Assembly (NCBI GenBank): GCA_016190055.1
Contig: JACPRH010000045.1
Location: forward strand, 1 to 43,158
Length of the DNA stretch: 43,158 nucleotides
Reading direction: 5' to 3'
Source: Nitrososphaerota archaeon
GTDB lineage: Archaea > Thermoproteota > Nitrososphaeria > Nitrososphaerales > JACPRH01
The notes beneath the pieces were generated by a model, which saw nothing but the letters and a program-made list of their open reading frames with translations, made no database searches and was not told the DNA's origin. The translations under genes were made by a program, and so were the position numbers. Of this stretch, positions 16,652 through 25,075 are shown one piece after another. Each line of letters opens with the position of its first letter. Position 1 is the first letter of the stretch.

Positions 16652-17191
16652 TCAGAGTGTCTGGGATGTCTGTTCGGTTTGCTTCGACCATGGTTCCCCG
16701 TATTTTTCAAGGAACGCGACCTGCTGCAGCGGTTTCCGGTTCTTAACTCCCTTGGCTGAGTGTTTCGGGTAGCCGAACGGCAGAACTGTTAGAAGCTGCA
16801 GTCGCTCAGGTATTTTGAGGAGCTTCTTAACCTCGTCCCGCTCGATACCGCCCACCCACCGTGAGCCTACACCTAGGCTCCAAGCTACAAGCATCATGCT
16901 TTGCGCAGCTCGCGCCGTATCAACCTGATACCACTTATCATCCGGGTTGACTGCGATAGCGATTGCAAACGCGGCGCCAGCTATGTATTTCCCAGTGGGA
17001 CTGAGTTCACCAATCATCCTAAGTGCGTTTCTGTCTCTGACCACTATGAAGCTCCACGGCTGCATGTTCATAGCGCTAGGAGATAGTCTCCCAGCCTCAA
17101 GGATCTTCTGAATAATCTCAGTAGGAACAGGCTTGTCTTTGTAATCCTTAACCTCCATTCTTTTTGTAGCGGCTTCGAAAACATCCATCAT
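16652..17191 (-). CDS. Nitroreductase-family FMN protein
   Basis: This 179-residue protein has the family's N-terminal pattern, with KDYKDKPVPTEIIQKILEAG and SPSAMNMQPWSFIVVRD. The Arg/Ser/Asn residues bind FMN phosphate and the ring. The middle LVAWSLGVGSRWVGG and the C-terminal VLPFGYPKHSAKG also fit. Such proteins use NAD(P)H to reduce nitro compounds or quinones, or act as dehydrogenases; the substrate here is unknown. It converges with the nuclease-like gene, leaving 15 bases between stops. RNA family 2 copy B lies upstream on the same strand but ends before its start. Confidence 0.88.
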   Translation of the reverse strand: MMDVFEAATKRMEVKDYKDKPVPTEIIQKILEAGRLSPSAMNMQPWSFIVVRDRNALRMIGELSPTGKYIAGAAFAIAIAVNPDDKWYQVDTARAAQSMMLVAWSLGVGSRWVGGIERDEVKKLLKIPERLQLLTVLPFGYPKHSAKGVKNRKPLQQVAFLEKYGEPWSKQTEQTSQTL

Positions 17192-17403
17192 CTAATTTCT
17201 AGCTATAGATGGTGCTTCCCAGAAATTATCTCTTTTCCCGTCGAGCATCAGAACCGCAATCTACCTTTTTCGCTCTACTTCATTTCTAGGTCATACAAAC
17301 TCGTCTGTCCAGCATCGTCACCCAACTAATGGTGAAGCAGAACATTTGTCTAGCGTTTCCACGAAATGCTCACGAGAATTTAGTGAAAATAGTTGGTTTG
17401 GTG

Positions 17404-17545
17404 AGGAAAAATATCCTAAACGCGCGCAGAAGGCTGGTCTGAGCCTAGCTGCTTGAGCTACTTTTGAAATCCTGAAACATGTCTTTTTACGTACATGTTT
17501 CTGGGTTTCTTTCACCAAGCAACTTTAGCTTGCCCCCAGCCTTTG
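17404..17545 (-). ncRNA. Candidate structured RNA, family 2, copy B
   Basis: This is the second copy of the element at 15655-15490. The minus-strand 5' end AAGGCTGGGGGC pairs with the 3' CCAGCCTTC (17429-17437). The internal stem TGCTTG/CAAGCA (17450-17455 with 17516-17521) corresponds to TGCCTGAG/CTCAGGCA in copy A, a C-G to U-A compensatory change. The centre is one hairpin, AACATGT/ACATGTT, replacing the two of copy A. The core GAAAGAAACCC is unchanged. It ends with a U-rich run (ATTTTTCC, 17404-17411). Confidence 0.6.
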
Positions 17546-17565
17546 ATTCCATTCACGTTTCGGAT

Positions 17566-17579
17566 CCATAAAAAGAATT
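17566..17579 (-). promoter_or_regulatory. TATA-like box for RNA family 2, copy B
   Basis: The minus strand reads AATTCTTTTTATGG, centred 27 bases before the predicted RNA start. Position and flanks match those of copy A, so two independent loci show the same promoter geometry. Confidence 0.5.
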
Positions 17580-18000
17580 CGGTGTCTTGAAGATGGGCTC
17601 TGTAAAGTTGTCGGTTGCTAGTAGATGATCTTCGTGCATTGACTACCGAAGACTTGGCAGCACCTCGACTGGCGTTATTTTCACTGGCTCAATCTGTCAT
17701 TGTACCAACCTCTCTGAAAATGTAAAAGCCGTGACAACGCTCTTCGAGCATCCTTAAATTCAATAGAAGATATGGAAAAATGTCGGATCGTAAAACAAAT
17801 TCGTGGACGCATATATACTGTCAAGATATATCGGCGCATAATGAGGGCTATTACCATGCCTGCTATGAACCGTGAAAAATGTGAGACTGTTTTATCGGTG
17901 AAATGATCAGCACGCGTCGGGTTTGGGCGGCGCTTTTCAGGGGGCTCGTGAACGAACAATGGTGACTCTAGTAATGCCTTTGCACACTTGTCTAGTATTT
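17580..18000. other. Intergenic stretch without a supported gene
   Basis: I see no gene here. A 92-codon minus-strand frame (17681-17959) has no recognisable motifs, a basic mixed composition and no start signal. AT-rich TATA-like runs occur near 17808-17830 (CATATATACTG, AGATATATCG) but lead to no credible product. The last part borders the glnA promoter. Confidence 0.4.
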
Positions 18001-18011
18001 TTGGATAAAAG

Positions 18012-18020
18012 CATATAAAT
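18012..18020 (+). promoter_or_regulatory. TATA box of glnA
   Basis: CATATAAAT lies in the short palindrome-like GCATATAAATGC. A transcript would start near 18040, leaving a leader of about 70 nt before the ATG at 18109. I see no riboswitch fold in that leader. Confidence 0.6.
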
Positions 18021-18108
18021 GCGCTTTCTGATGCGTGCAGTTATGGGATTCCAGAGAACTATTCGATCTTTCGGTCTGAAAACTGAACGCTGTGGAGTTG
18101 TAGCGTAG

Positions 18109-19443
18109 ATGAGTGAGGAGCTATCTAGGAGTGTCCTGAAGGATGTTCAGGAGCGAGGAATCTCGTTCATCAACCTGCAGTTTACTGATATTCACGGTGG
18201 ATTAAAATCAACCACCATTCCTGCTGCTCAGCTTGAAGACTCGCTGAACATCGGAACATGGTTCGACGGCTCATCAATAGCGGGCTTCACCCGTATTTAC
18301 GAGTCTGATATGTATCTGCGCCCCGACCCATCTACATACGCGGTTATCCCGTGGGAGACTGAAGTGGCCAGGATTATCTGCGATGTCTACATGCCTGACG
18401 GTAAGCCGTTTGAAGGAGATCCTCGTTACATTCTGAAGCGGGCTTTGAAAAACGCGTCGGACATGGGCTTCGATTACAACACAGGGCCGGAGCTCGAGTT
18501 CTTCCTCTTCCAACCTAAAAACGGAACCGATCTTATACCAATCCCTCACGACGTCGCATCATACTTCGACTTCTCACCCCAAGACAAGGCCTCTCACGTA
18601 AGGGAGAACATAATCAAGGCGCTAGGCGCCTTCGGTATGACCGTTGAAATGGGTCACCACGAGGTAGCCTTCGGTCAGCATGAAATCGACTTCCGCTACG
18701 GCGGCGCATTGAGAACAGCTGATAACGCGATAACTCTCAAACACACCGTCAAGGCAATCGCGAATAAGCATGACATCTACGCGACCTTCATGCCGAAACC
18801 TGTCTTCGGAATAAACGGCTCCGGAATGCACGTCCACCAGAGCTTCTTCAACAGCAAAGGTGAGAACGTGTTCTTCGACGCCAAAGATGAGTACAAGCTG
18901 TCCAAGGTTGCGAAGAGCTTCATCGCAGGCCAACTTGCCCACGTGAGGGAGATGAGCGCAGTACTTGCTCCAACAGTCAACTCATACAAACGGCTTGTCC
19001 CAGGCTACGAAGCCCCGGTATACATCTCATGGGCTCGAAAGAACCGCTCAGCACTAATCCGGGTACCTTCATACTCTCCAGGAAGAGAGAAGGCGACGCG
19101 TGCGGAGCTGAGATGCCCAGATCCAAGCTGCAACCCCTACCTCACCTTCGCAGTGATGCTGGCAGCAGGTCTAGATGGAGTGAAGAATAACATGACGCCT
19201 CCAGCGCCGGTGGAAGAGGATGTATACGAGTTCGACGACAAGCGTCTGAAGGAGCTCTACATAGATACGCTCCCAGGATCCCTCTACGAAGCCATCACGG
19301 AGATGCAGCAGAGCAAGATAATGAAGGACGCCCTCGGCAAACACACCTACGAAGAGTACATCAACGCGAAGCTAGCTGAGTGGGATGAGTACCGCATCAG
19401 AGTCACAGACTGGGAACTCAAACGATACCTAGACATCCTATAA
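18109..19443 (+). CDS. glnA: Glutamine synthetase, type I
   Basis: This 444-residue enzyme joins ammonium to glutamate with ATP to make glutamine. Characteristic motifs are the N-terminal DIHGGLKS and WFDGSSIAGF, the metal-binding GPELEFFLF, NGSGMHVHQS, the ATP-binding APTVNSYKRLVPGYEAPVY, and RCPDPSCNPYLTFAVMLAAG. The length fits the GSI-alpha class of archaea and Gram-positive bacteria, which is feedback-inhibited instead of adenylylated; I see no typical adenylylation-loop tyrosine motif. It is followed by a hairpin terminator and then the glutamate synthase genes, so both halves of the GS-GOGAT cycle lie together. Confidence 0.97.
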   Translation: MSEELSRSVLKDVQERGISFINLQFTDIHGGLKSTTIPAAQLEDSLNIGTWFDGSSIAGFTRIYESDMYLRPDPSTYAVIPWETEVARIICDVYMPDGKPFEGDPRYILKRALKNASDMGFDYNTGPELEFFLFQPKNGTDLIPIPHDVASYFDFSPQDKASHVRENIIKALGAFGMTVEMGHHEVAFGQHEIDFRYGGALRTADNAITLKHTVKAIANKHDIYATFMPKPVFGINGSGMHVHQSFFNSKGENVFFDAKDEYKLSKVAKSFIAGQLAHVREMSAVLAPTVNSYKRLVPGYEAPVYISWARKNRSALIRVPSYSPGREKATRAELRCPDPSCNPYLTFAVMLAAGLDGVKNNMTPPAPVEEDVYEFDDKRLKELYIDTLPGSLYEAITEMQQSKIMKDALGKHTYEEYINAKLAEWDEYRIRVTDWELKRYLDIL

Positions 19444-19457
19444 GCTGAACTGAGAAA

Positions 19458-19490
19458 GGCTGGGCTAGCTAAGATAAGCAAGCTCCAGCC
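19458..19490 (+). terminator. Hairpin terminator after glnA
   Basis: GGCTGG (19458-19463) pairs with CCAGCC (19485-19490), and AGCT pairs with AGCT inside. The T-rich CTTCTTTATCTAATATTTT follows. It lies 14 bases after the glnA stop. Confidence 0.5.
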
Positions 19491-19594
19491 CATCCACTTC
19501 TTTATCTAATATTTTCCACGTCTCCTGCTGATGTTTTCTGTAAAAGCGGTCATTGCAGATCATGTTGAACCTGTTGTTGACTCCTTCCCGCTTA

Positions 19595-19635
19595 TTTGTC
19601 ATAAATGTGACAAAGAATGTGGACAAAGTATATAT
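19595..19635 (+). promoter_or_regulatory. Glutamate synthase promoter with an upstream inverted repeat
   Basis: TTTGTCA (19595-19601) and TGACAAA (19608-19614) form a 7-bp inverted repeat with a 6-base gap. A related half, TGGACAAAG, follows directly. The TATA box GTATATATT starts at about 19628, so the repeat lies where archaeal activators or repressors often bind, just upstream of the TFB element. Transcription would start close to the ATG at 19669. Control by nitrogen status is an inference from the gene served. Confidence 0.5.
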
Positions 19636-19668
19636 TCATAGCATTTACTCTAGCTTGCTGACCTAAAA

Positions 19669-20814
19669 ATGAAGACGCCTATCGGCGTAAAGGGTCGCAA
19701 CAACCCTTACGGCGACGACAAAGTAATCGACGCCTGCTCAATCTTCGGCATGATGGATCAGCAAGGAAGATCTATGGCCGGACGAGATGTTGTCGAAGCT
19801 ATGACGAATATGAATGAGCGTACAAACGGTCTAGGCTCCGGTTACGCTGTTTACGGGCTTTACCCAAAGCATCGTGACCAGTATGCGCTTCACGTCATGT
19901 ACGATGACAGGAAGGCGTTGGAGTGGGGATCAGGCTTCATCGACTCTGAGTTCAAGGTTATCCACGATGAGGAGATACCGATGGATCGGAGCCACTGCAA
20001 AGCAGATGCCCCGATTATGTGGCGATACTTTGTAGACGTGAATCCTGACCGGTTGAATGGAACCGGTGAAGAAGATTTCGTGGTTCAAAGATGCTTCTCG
20101 ATCAACACTTCCGAGAAAGGGGCTTACGTAGTTTCAAGCGGCAAAGACATGGGTGTCTTCAAAGGAGTCGGTTGGCCTCAGGAAATCGCCGACACCTTCC
20201 ACCTAGACGAATACCGCGGATATCTCTGGACGGCTCACGGCCGTTTCCCCACAAACACACCCGGCTGGTGGGGTGGAGCGCACCCATTCTCTCTACTGGA
20301 TCAATCAGTTGTCCACAACGGCGAAATCTCATCATACGGCACAAACAGGCGTTTCCTGGAGATGCTCGGTTACCAATGCACCTTCCAAACCGACACCGAG
20401 ATCTTCTCGCTTGCCCTAGACTACCTGCTGAGGCGCCGCCACCTACCGGTCGAAGTTGTAGCAAACATCTTTGCGCCTCCGTTATGGAAAGATATTGATG
20501 CGATGCCTCCTCAGCAACGCAATCTTCTCCGCGGCCTCAGAATGGTGTACGGTGGTCTATTGATGAATGGGCCGTTCTCCATAATCTTCGCTCGACACGG
20601 CTTGATGGTCGGGCTTACCGACCGGATTAAGCTGCGACCCTTGATTGCGGCTAAGAAGAAGGACGTCTTCTTCCTCGCATCAGAGGAGTCTGCGATTAGA
20701 TGCGTCCAGGCTGATCTGGACCGGGTGTGGCATCCTCGGGGCGGTGAACCGGTGGTGGCTAGCTGCGGTAATATTCCGGCTTCGACCAATACCGTCTTAG
20801 TGATGTCCTCTTGA
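19669..20814 (+). CDS. Glutamate synthase, glutaminase (class II amidotransferase) subunit
   Basis: This 381-residue protein corresponds to the N-terminal glutaminase domain of large glutamate synthases, which frees ammonia from glutamine. The likely nucleophile is the Cys of DACSIFGMMD near residue 23. Class II enzymes use an N-terminal Cys, so processing or an internal role is implied. Later motifs are HGRFPTNTPGWWGGAHPFS and VVHNGEISSYGTN. The next gene (FMN domain) begins inside this stop codon with a 4-base overlap, so all three glutamate synthase parts are co-transcribed and probably assemble. Confidence 0.9.
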   Translation: MKTPIGVKGRNNPYGDDKVIDACSIFGMMDQQGRSMAGRDVVEAMTNMNERTNGLGSGYAVYGLYPKHRDQYALHVMYDDRKALEWGSGFIDSEFKVIHDEEIPMDRSHCKADAPIMWRYFVDVNPDRLNGTGEEDFVVQRCFSINTSEKGAYVVSSGKDMGVFKGVGWPQEIADTFHLDEYRGYLWTAHGRFPTNTPGWWGGAHPFSLLDQSVVHNGEISSYGTNRRFLEMLGYQCTFQTDTEIFSLALDYLLRRRHLPVEVVANIFAPPLWKDIDAMPPQQRNLLRGLRMVYGGLLMNGPFSIIFARHGLMVGLTDRIKLRPLIAAKKKDVFFLASEESAIRCVQADLDRVWHPRGGEPVVASCGNIPASTNTVLVMSS

Positions 20815-22322
20815 AGAGCCACCTCCTACCTGACTACAAGGTAACTATCGACCGAGAAACATGCACCGTTTGCCGCGGCTGCGTAATCCAGTGCACCTTC
20901 AACGTCTACTCCTTCAACAAGGAGAAGAACCGCATCGACATCGACGCGAACAAGTGCGTCGACTGCCAACGTTGCATTACATTCTGCCCTGAGAACTCAA
21001 TAACAGTAGCTCCTACTCCAATCCAGTACAAACAGAACGCCTCTTGGGACCGAGAGAACATCCGAAACATCGTAAAGCAGGCTGAGGCCGGCGGCATCCT
21101 GCTCACAGGCATGGGCTGCGACAAACCAGATTTCACCTTCTTCGACCGCCTACTCCTGAACGCAAGTCAGGTAACTAACCCTTCAATAGACCCTATTCGA
21201 GAACCAATGGAGCTACGCACCTACCTCGGCTCGAAACCAAGCCTAGTGAACCTCACCTCCACAGGCGAGTCTTGGACCGACATCTCCCTAGCGTCGCCGC
21301 AGCTCCAAGTCGAAACCCCCATAATCTTCTCAGCTATGTCCTTCGGCTCAGTCAACCTAAACGTGCAGGAGGCGCTTGCAAGAACCGCCGTCTCAAGCGG
21401 CACCTACTTCAACGTAGGTGAAGGTGGCCTAAACCCGCGGCTCAACAAATATGCGGATCACCTTGTTCTACAGGTAGCATCCGGCCGCTTCGGAGTCCAC
21501 AAGAAGTATCTGGACGCCGGCGCAGCAATAGAAATCAAGATAGGTCAGGGCGCGAAACCCGGTATCGGCGGCCACCTACCCGGAGAAAAAGTAACTGAAG
21601 AGGTCTCCGCCACGAGAATGATCCCGAAGGGAACCGACGCCATCTCACCTGCACCGCACCACGACATCTACTCCATCGAAGACCTGTCACAGCTGATATC
21701 CGTCATCAAGGAAGCGACTGATTACTCCAAGCCTGTTATCGTTAAGATCGCCGCAGTACACAACTCCGCAGCTATTGCGAGCGGCATCGTCAGGGCCGGT
21801 GCAGACATCATTGCGATCGACGGAATGAGAGGTTCAACAGGCGCAGCGCCTCAAGTGATCCGGGACAACGTCGGAATCCCAATAGAGATGGCCATAGCTA
21901 GCGTAGACTCCCGGCTGAACCAGGAAGGAATCAGGAACCGCGTCTCTCTAATCGCAGGCGGAGGCATCAGGAGCAGCAGCGACGTCGTTAAGGCCATTGC
22001 GTTAGGCGCAGACGCCTGCTACATCGCAACCGCTGCTCTCATAGCTATGGGCTGCACAGTCTGCCAGAAATGCTACACCGGAAAATGCCCATGGGGCATC
22101 ACCACAATGGATCCAGTGATAAGCAGACGCCTCAACCCCGACATCGCAGCTAAACGAGTAGAGAACCTGATCAGAGCTTGGAGTCTAGAGATCAAGGAGA
22201 TGCTGGGCGGAATGGGCATCAACTCAGTCGAAAGTCTACGCGGAAACCGACATCAGCTACGCGGCGTAGGATTAACCGAGCGGGAGCTTGAAATACTCGG
22301 AATAAGAATGGTCGGAAGTTAG
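20811..22322 (+). CDS. gltB: Glutamate synthase, FMN/Fe-S catalytic subunit
   Basis: The 503-residue protein begins with a two-cluster ferredoxin domain (CTVCRGCVIQC, CVDCQRCITFC) fused to the FMN-binding synthase barrel. Barrel motifs include AMSFGSVN, VGEGGLNPR, IGQGAKPGIGGHLPG, GMRGSTGAAP, AGGGIRSSSDVVKA and a late cysteine motif CTVCQKCYTGKCPWG. It converts 2-oxoglutarate plus ammonia and electrons into glutamate. The N-terminal ferredoxin suggests electrons come from ferredoxin or a partner flavoprotein; no NADPH-binding small subunit lies nearby. It starts with TTG, overlapping the previous stop. Confidence 0.95.
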   Translation: MKSHLLPDYKVTIDRETCTVCRGCVIQCTFNVYSFNKEKNRIDIDANKCVDCQRCITFCPENSITVAPTPIQYKQNASWDRENIRNIVKQAEAGGILLTGMGCDKPDFTFFDRLLLNASQVTNPSIDPIREPMELRTYLGSKPSLVNLTSTGESWTDISLASPQLQVETPIIFSAMSFGSVNLNVQEALARTAVSSGTYFNVGEGGLNPRLNKYADHLVLQVASGRFGVHKKYLDAGAAIEIKIGQGAKPGIGGHLPGEKVTEEVSATRMIPKGTDAISPAPHHDIYSIEDLSQLISVIKEATDYSKPVIVKIAAVHNSAAIASGIVRAGADIIAIDGMRGSTGAAPQVIRDNVGIPIEMAIASVDSRLNQEGIRNRVSLIAGGGIRSSSDVVKAIALGADACYIATAALIAMGCTVCQKCYTGKCPWGITTMDPVISRRLNPDIAAKRVENLIRAWSLEIKEMLGGMGINSVESLRGNRHQLRGVGLTERELEILGIRMVGS

Positions 22323-23093
22323 TTGAGCAGAACAATGCCAACGATGCATGCCAGCTCAAGCGAAGTATACACCATAGACGCACAGGGGCTCGACACCAGA
22401 CACCTAAACCAAGCAGTACGAAAAAGCGTGAATAACGGTCACCGCGAAATAGAACTGCTAAACGTCACAGGACAACGATATATTGCGGCAGGTCTGCAAG
22501 GCGATCTCCAAATCGACATCCACGGCACGCCAGGAAACGATATAGGCGCCTTCATGGACGGGCCGACTATCCGTGTCCACGGGAACGCTCAGGACGGCTG
22601 CGGGAACACGATGAACAGCGGCGAAATAGTTGTTCACGGCGATGTTGGCGATATCACCGGGCTCTCGGCGCGCGGCGGACGAATCTTTGTTCGAGGCAAC
22701 GCCGGCTACCGAACCGGGGTTCATATGAAGGAGTTTCAAGGCTCAAGGCCCATAATCGTGATAGGCGGTTCAGCGGGCGACTACCTAGGCGAGTATATGG
22801 CCGGCGGAGTAGTTCTGCTGCTTGGACTAGGACTTGAAGGAGGAGTACATCAGGCTGATTTCGTTGGTACCGGCATGCACGGGGGCGTCATTTATCTAAG
22901 AGGCGAGGTCAGAGGCATCGGTCGAGAAGTAGCTATTCTCGACACCACCGAGGAAGATCGCCGCTTCATCGAAGGACTACTAAAAGACTACACAAAACAC
23001 TTCAACGTAGGTGTCAAAGACGTGGGCGAAGGCAGCTTCAAGAAACTAATCCCAGTCTCCTCAAGACCATACGGAACACTCTACACATATTAG
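22323..23093 (+). CDS. Glutamate synthase, GXGXG (C-terminal) domain subunit
   Basis: This 256-residue protein is the right-handed beta-helix that ends large glutamate synthases, here as a separate gene. Glycine-rich repeats run through it (GNDIGAFMDG, GNTMNSGEIVVHG, GDITGLSARGG, GNAGYRTGVHM). The domain is structural, holding the other domains in place. It begins with TTG immediately after the preceding stop. The order glutaminase, FMN domain, GXGXG matches the domain order of the fused bacterial enzyme. Confidence 0.92.
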   Translation: MSRTMPTMHASSSEVYTIDAQGLDTRHLNQAVRKSVNNGHREIELLNVTGQRYIAAGLQGDLQIDIHGTPGNDIGAFMDGPTIRVHGNAQDGCGNTMNSGEIVVHGDVGDITGLSARGGRIFVRGNAGYRTGVHMKEFQGSRPIIVIGGSAGDYLGEYMAGGVVLLLGLGLEGGVHQADFVGTGMHGGVIYLRGEVRGIGREVAILDTTEEDRRFIEGLLKDYTKHFNVGVKDVGEGSFKKLIPVSSRPYGTLYTY

Positions 23094-23195
23094 TCATGCA
23101 AAGTACGAACTGTATTTCTGCAAAACTAGCGGATCAGGTGGGACAGCCGTCTCTGGCAGAGTACCCGCATCAAAAAGTCTGGACGGGAACAGCCT

Positions 23196-23229
23196 TATAT
23201 AGGCTAGCCAATATATAGTGTAGCCAATA
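23196..23229 (+). repeat. Direct repeat, left copy, beside the AAA ATPase gene
   Basis: This 34-base stretch starts TATATAGG and ends CAATA. It matches 24396-24429 at 28 of 34 positions, exactly 1200 bases away. It contains TAGCCAATA twice, and lies directly before the ATPase ATG at 23235, so it probably also contains the promoter. Confidence 0.65.
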
Positions 23230-23234
23230 ATAAC

Positions 23235-24395
23235 ATGACCTCAGCAACAGTTGAATTTATAGATAGAGACGAAATAATGTCTCGCCTTGTCAATTCCGTT
23301 CAGGACAGGAATGTATGCTACGCGCTTATAGGATCAAGGCAGATAGGGAAGACCCGAATACTCCGTGAGTTCGCCAGAAGAGTAGGGGAAAAAGCAATCG
23401 TTGTGCGTCTCGACTTCTCCGTCAACAGGTACTCTCCAGAAGACTTCTCCAGCGCTCTAATCCAGTCGCTAACAGATGAGTATGCGAAGAGAGTCGGAGG
23501 AAGAAAGAGAGCGCTTTCACACATCTCAAGCATTTTCCAGATGCTGAAAGATATTCAACGCCTGAGATTTTCTATCGTTATCGAGGCTGATGAGCAGGGG
23601 AAACCGCAGATCTCTATTAAACCTGAACTTGCTGAAGAAAAAAGGGTTAACAAGAAGGAGCTGGTTGAACTGGCATTTGCCTACGCCACCAAAATAGCAG
23701 AGGAGTCGCGTACACAGGTGGTTGTGATAATCGACGAGTTCCAATACTTGGCTGACTTTGCCTCTTATCCAGGCCTCAAAAGCATCATGGAGATTTTCCG
23801 GCATACTTTGGACGAAAGAGGAAATAATGTCAGCTACATTGTAAGCGGCTCCCGGATCCACTTCCTCACCCACATCCTCAGCGACGGCAAAAGCCCGCTC
23901 TTCGGCCGGTTCACAATAATTCCAGTAGGAGAACTCGAAGAAAAATACACGTGCGAACTATACATGAAAGCTAGGAAGAACGCCTCATTGGAAGAAGCAC
24001 GTTTAGTCTATGAACTGGTCGGCGGCCACCCGTTCTACCTTCTCACTCTGGCTGAGAACAAGCATGGGGATGAAACGCCTCGCGATACCTATCAACGGCT
24101 GTTATCGGAGCCAACAGGTGCCTTTAACCTCTACGCCCGGTACATCATTGCGGAGGACCTTGGAAGCCACGCCAAGGCCCGGCAGTCACGCTTCCTCAAA
24201 ATCCTTCACACCCTAGGAGACAGAACGATGCCGGTATCAGAGATCTCAAAGCAAACAAAGATCGTTTTAACAAGCCTTCCCTGGTATCTTCAGCAACTAA
24301 TAAGCTACGATCTGGTTGCCAAAAGCAAGGACGGCTACTCCGTCAAAGAAAAAGTTCTGCGTGACTATCTCACCATAACTACCGATTCGGTATGA
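23235..24395 (+). CDS. Archaeal AAA-type ATPase with C-terminal winged helix
   Basis: This 386-residue protein belongs to the archaeal ATPase_2 type of STAND-like P-loop ATPases. Walker A is GSRQIGKT near residues 33-40, and Walker B is VVVIIDEFQYL near 165-175. The sensor region reads YIVSGSRIHFL. The last 80 residues look like a winged helix (ILHTLGDRTMPVSEISKQTK). Members are common in archaeal genomic islands, with mostly unknown roles and often rapid gain and loss. It is flanked by a 34-base direct repeat and has no operon partner; a truncated methyltransferase converges with it. It could be a small mobile or defence-linked gene. Confidence 0.85.
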   Translation: MTSATVEFIDRDEIMSRLVNSVQDRNVCYALIGSRQIGKTRILREFARRVGEKAIVVRLDFSVNRYSPEDFSSALIQSLTDEYAKRVGGRKRALSHISSIFQMLKDIQRLRFSIVIEADEQGKPQISIKPELAEEKRVNKKELVELAFAYATKIAEESRTQVVVIIDEFQYLADFASYPGLKSIMEIFRHTLDERGNNVSYIVSGSRIHFLTHILSDGKSPLFGRFTIIPVGELEEKYTCELYMKARKNASLEEARLVYELVGGHPFYLLTLAENKHGDETPRDTYQRLLSEPTGAFNLYARYIIAEDLGSHAKARQSRFLKILHTLGDRTMPVSEISKQTKIVLTSLPWYLQQLISYDLVAKSKDGYSVKEKVLRDYLTITTDSV

Positions 24396-24429
24396 TATAT
24401 AGGGTAGACTATATATAGTCTAAACAATA
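24396..24429 (+). repeat. Direct repeat, right copy, containing an 18-bp perfect palindrome
   Basis: This is the right copy of the repeat at 23196-23229 and begins immediately after the ATPase stop codon. Bases 24405-24422 (TAGACTATATATAGTCTA) form a perfect palindrome that the left copy has only in part. It may be a terminator between the convergent genes, a binding site or the scar of an insertion. Confidence 0.65.
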
Positions 24430-24453
24430 TCGGGTTTCTGGCTTAAGTCCCCT

Positions 24454-25002
24454 TTACGCCGCTCTCCAAATCAGGATTTGCTCGAAAAAGTCTGAGCCCC
24501 TTCTGCCTGTTCTGCGGTTAACATTCCTCACCAAGACCTCTTCTGTTTTGAAACCGATATTGCTCGCCATGTCCAGAAATAGCTTATCCTTGTCGTGCAC
24601 CACTACAACCACCACGCCGTTATCCTTTATGTTGTTCCGCACATTCGCGAACGCTTCGCCGATTCCTTTCACGTAGTCTGCTCTCGCCTTCTTCGAGTTG
24701 CCGTTGGATGCAGCGCCGATCTCTAGGTCCTTTTTGTCAGGCAGACCAAGCAGCTCATACGCATAACGGTGCTGTTCATGGTAATCGATCAGGCCCACAT
24801 AAGGCGGAGAGGTTACGACCGCGTCGAACTTTGGAAGCTTGACTTTACGTGAGTCACCGCATATAACCGTCACAGGCGACTCTGTCCTCAACTTTGAGAA
24901 CTCCTTTATCCTCTTGATAGTGTCTAAACTGTAACGTGATATGAACGCTAAAGCATCATCCGTGGGTCTGCAAGTTCTTCTATTCCAATGATTTAACGGG
25001 CT
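24454..25002 (-). pseudogene. Truncated N4/N6-type DNA methyltransferase
   Basis: The catalytic motif TSPPYVGLIDYHEQHRYAYE and the C-terminal RNVNRRTGRRGSDFFEQ identify the C-terminal part of an amino-methyltransferase acting on adenine N6 or cytosine N4. A start at 24891 (TTG) gives 145 residues, but matching sequence continues upstream in frame (DDALAFISRYSLDTIKRIKEF) to a TGA at 25003-25005 without a good start. The SAM-binding FxGSGT motif, expected in the N-terminal half of this subtype, is absent both before and after TSPPY. It is therefore probably a dead fragment, with RNA family 1 copy b lying just upstream. Confidence 0.65.
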
Positions 25003-25075
25003 TCACCAAGCTGCCAAGTTATGGGCTGATGTTGAATAGATTTCACGCTCAATCAACCGCCACCTTAACCGAGAA

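Noticed and set aside
17681-17959. 92-codon minus-strand frame upstream of glnA
   Set aside because: Composition and lack of motifs suggest chance; no promoter or start signal fits.
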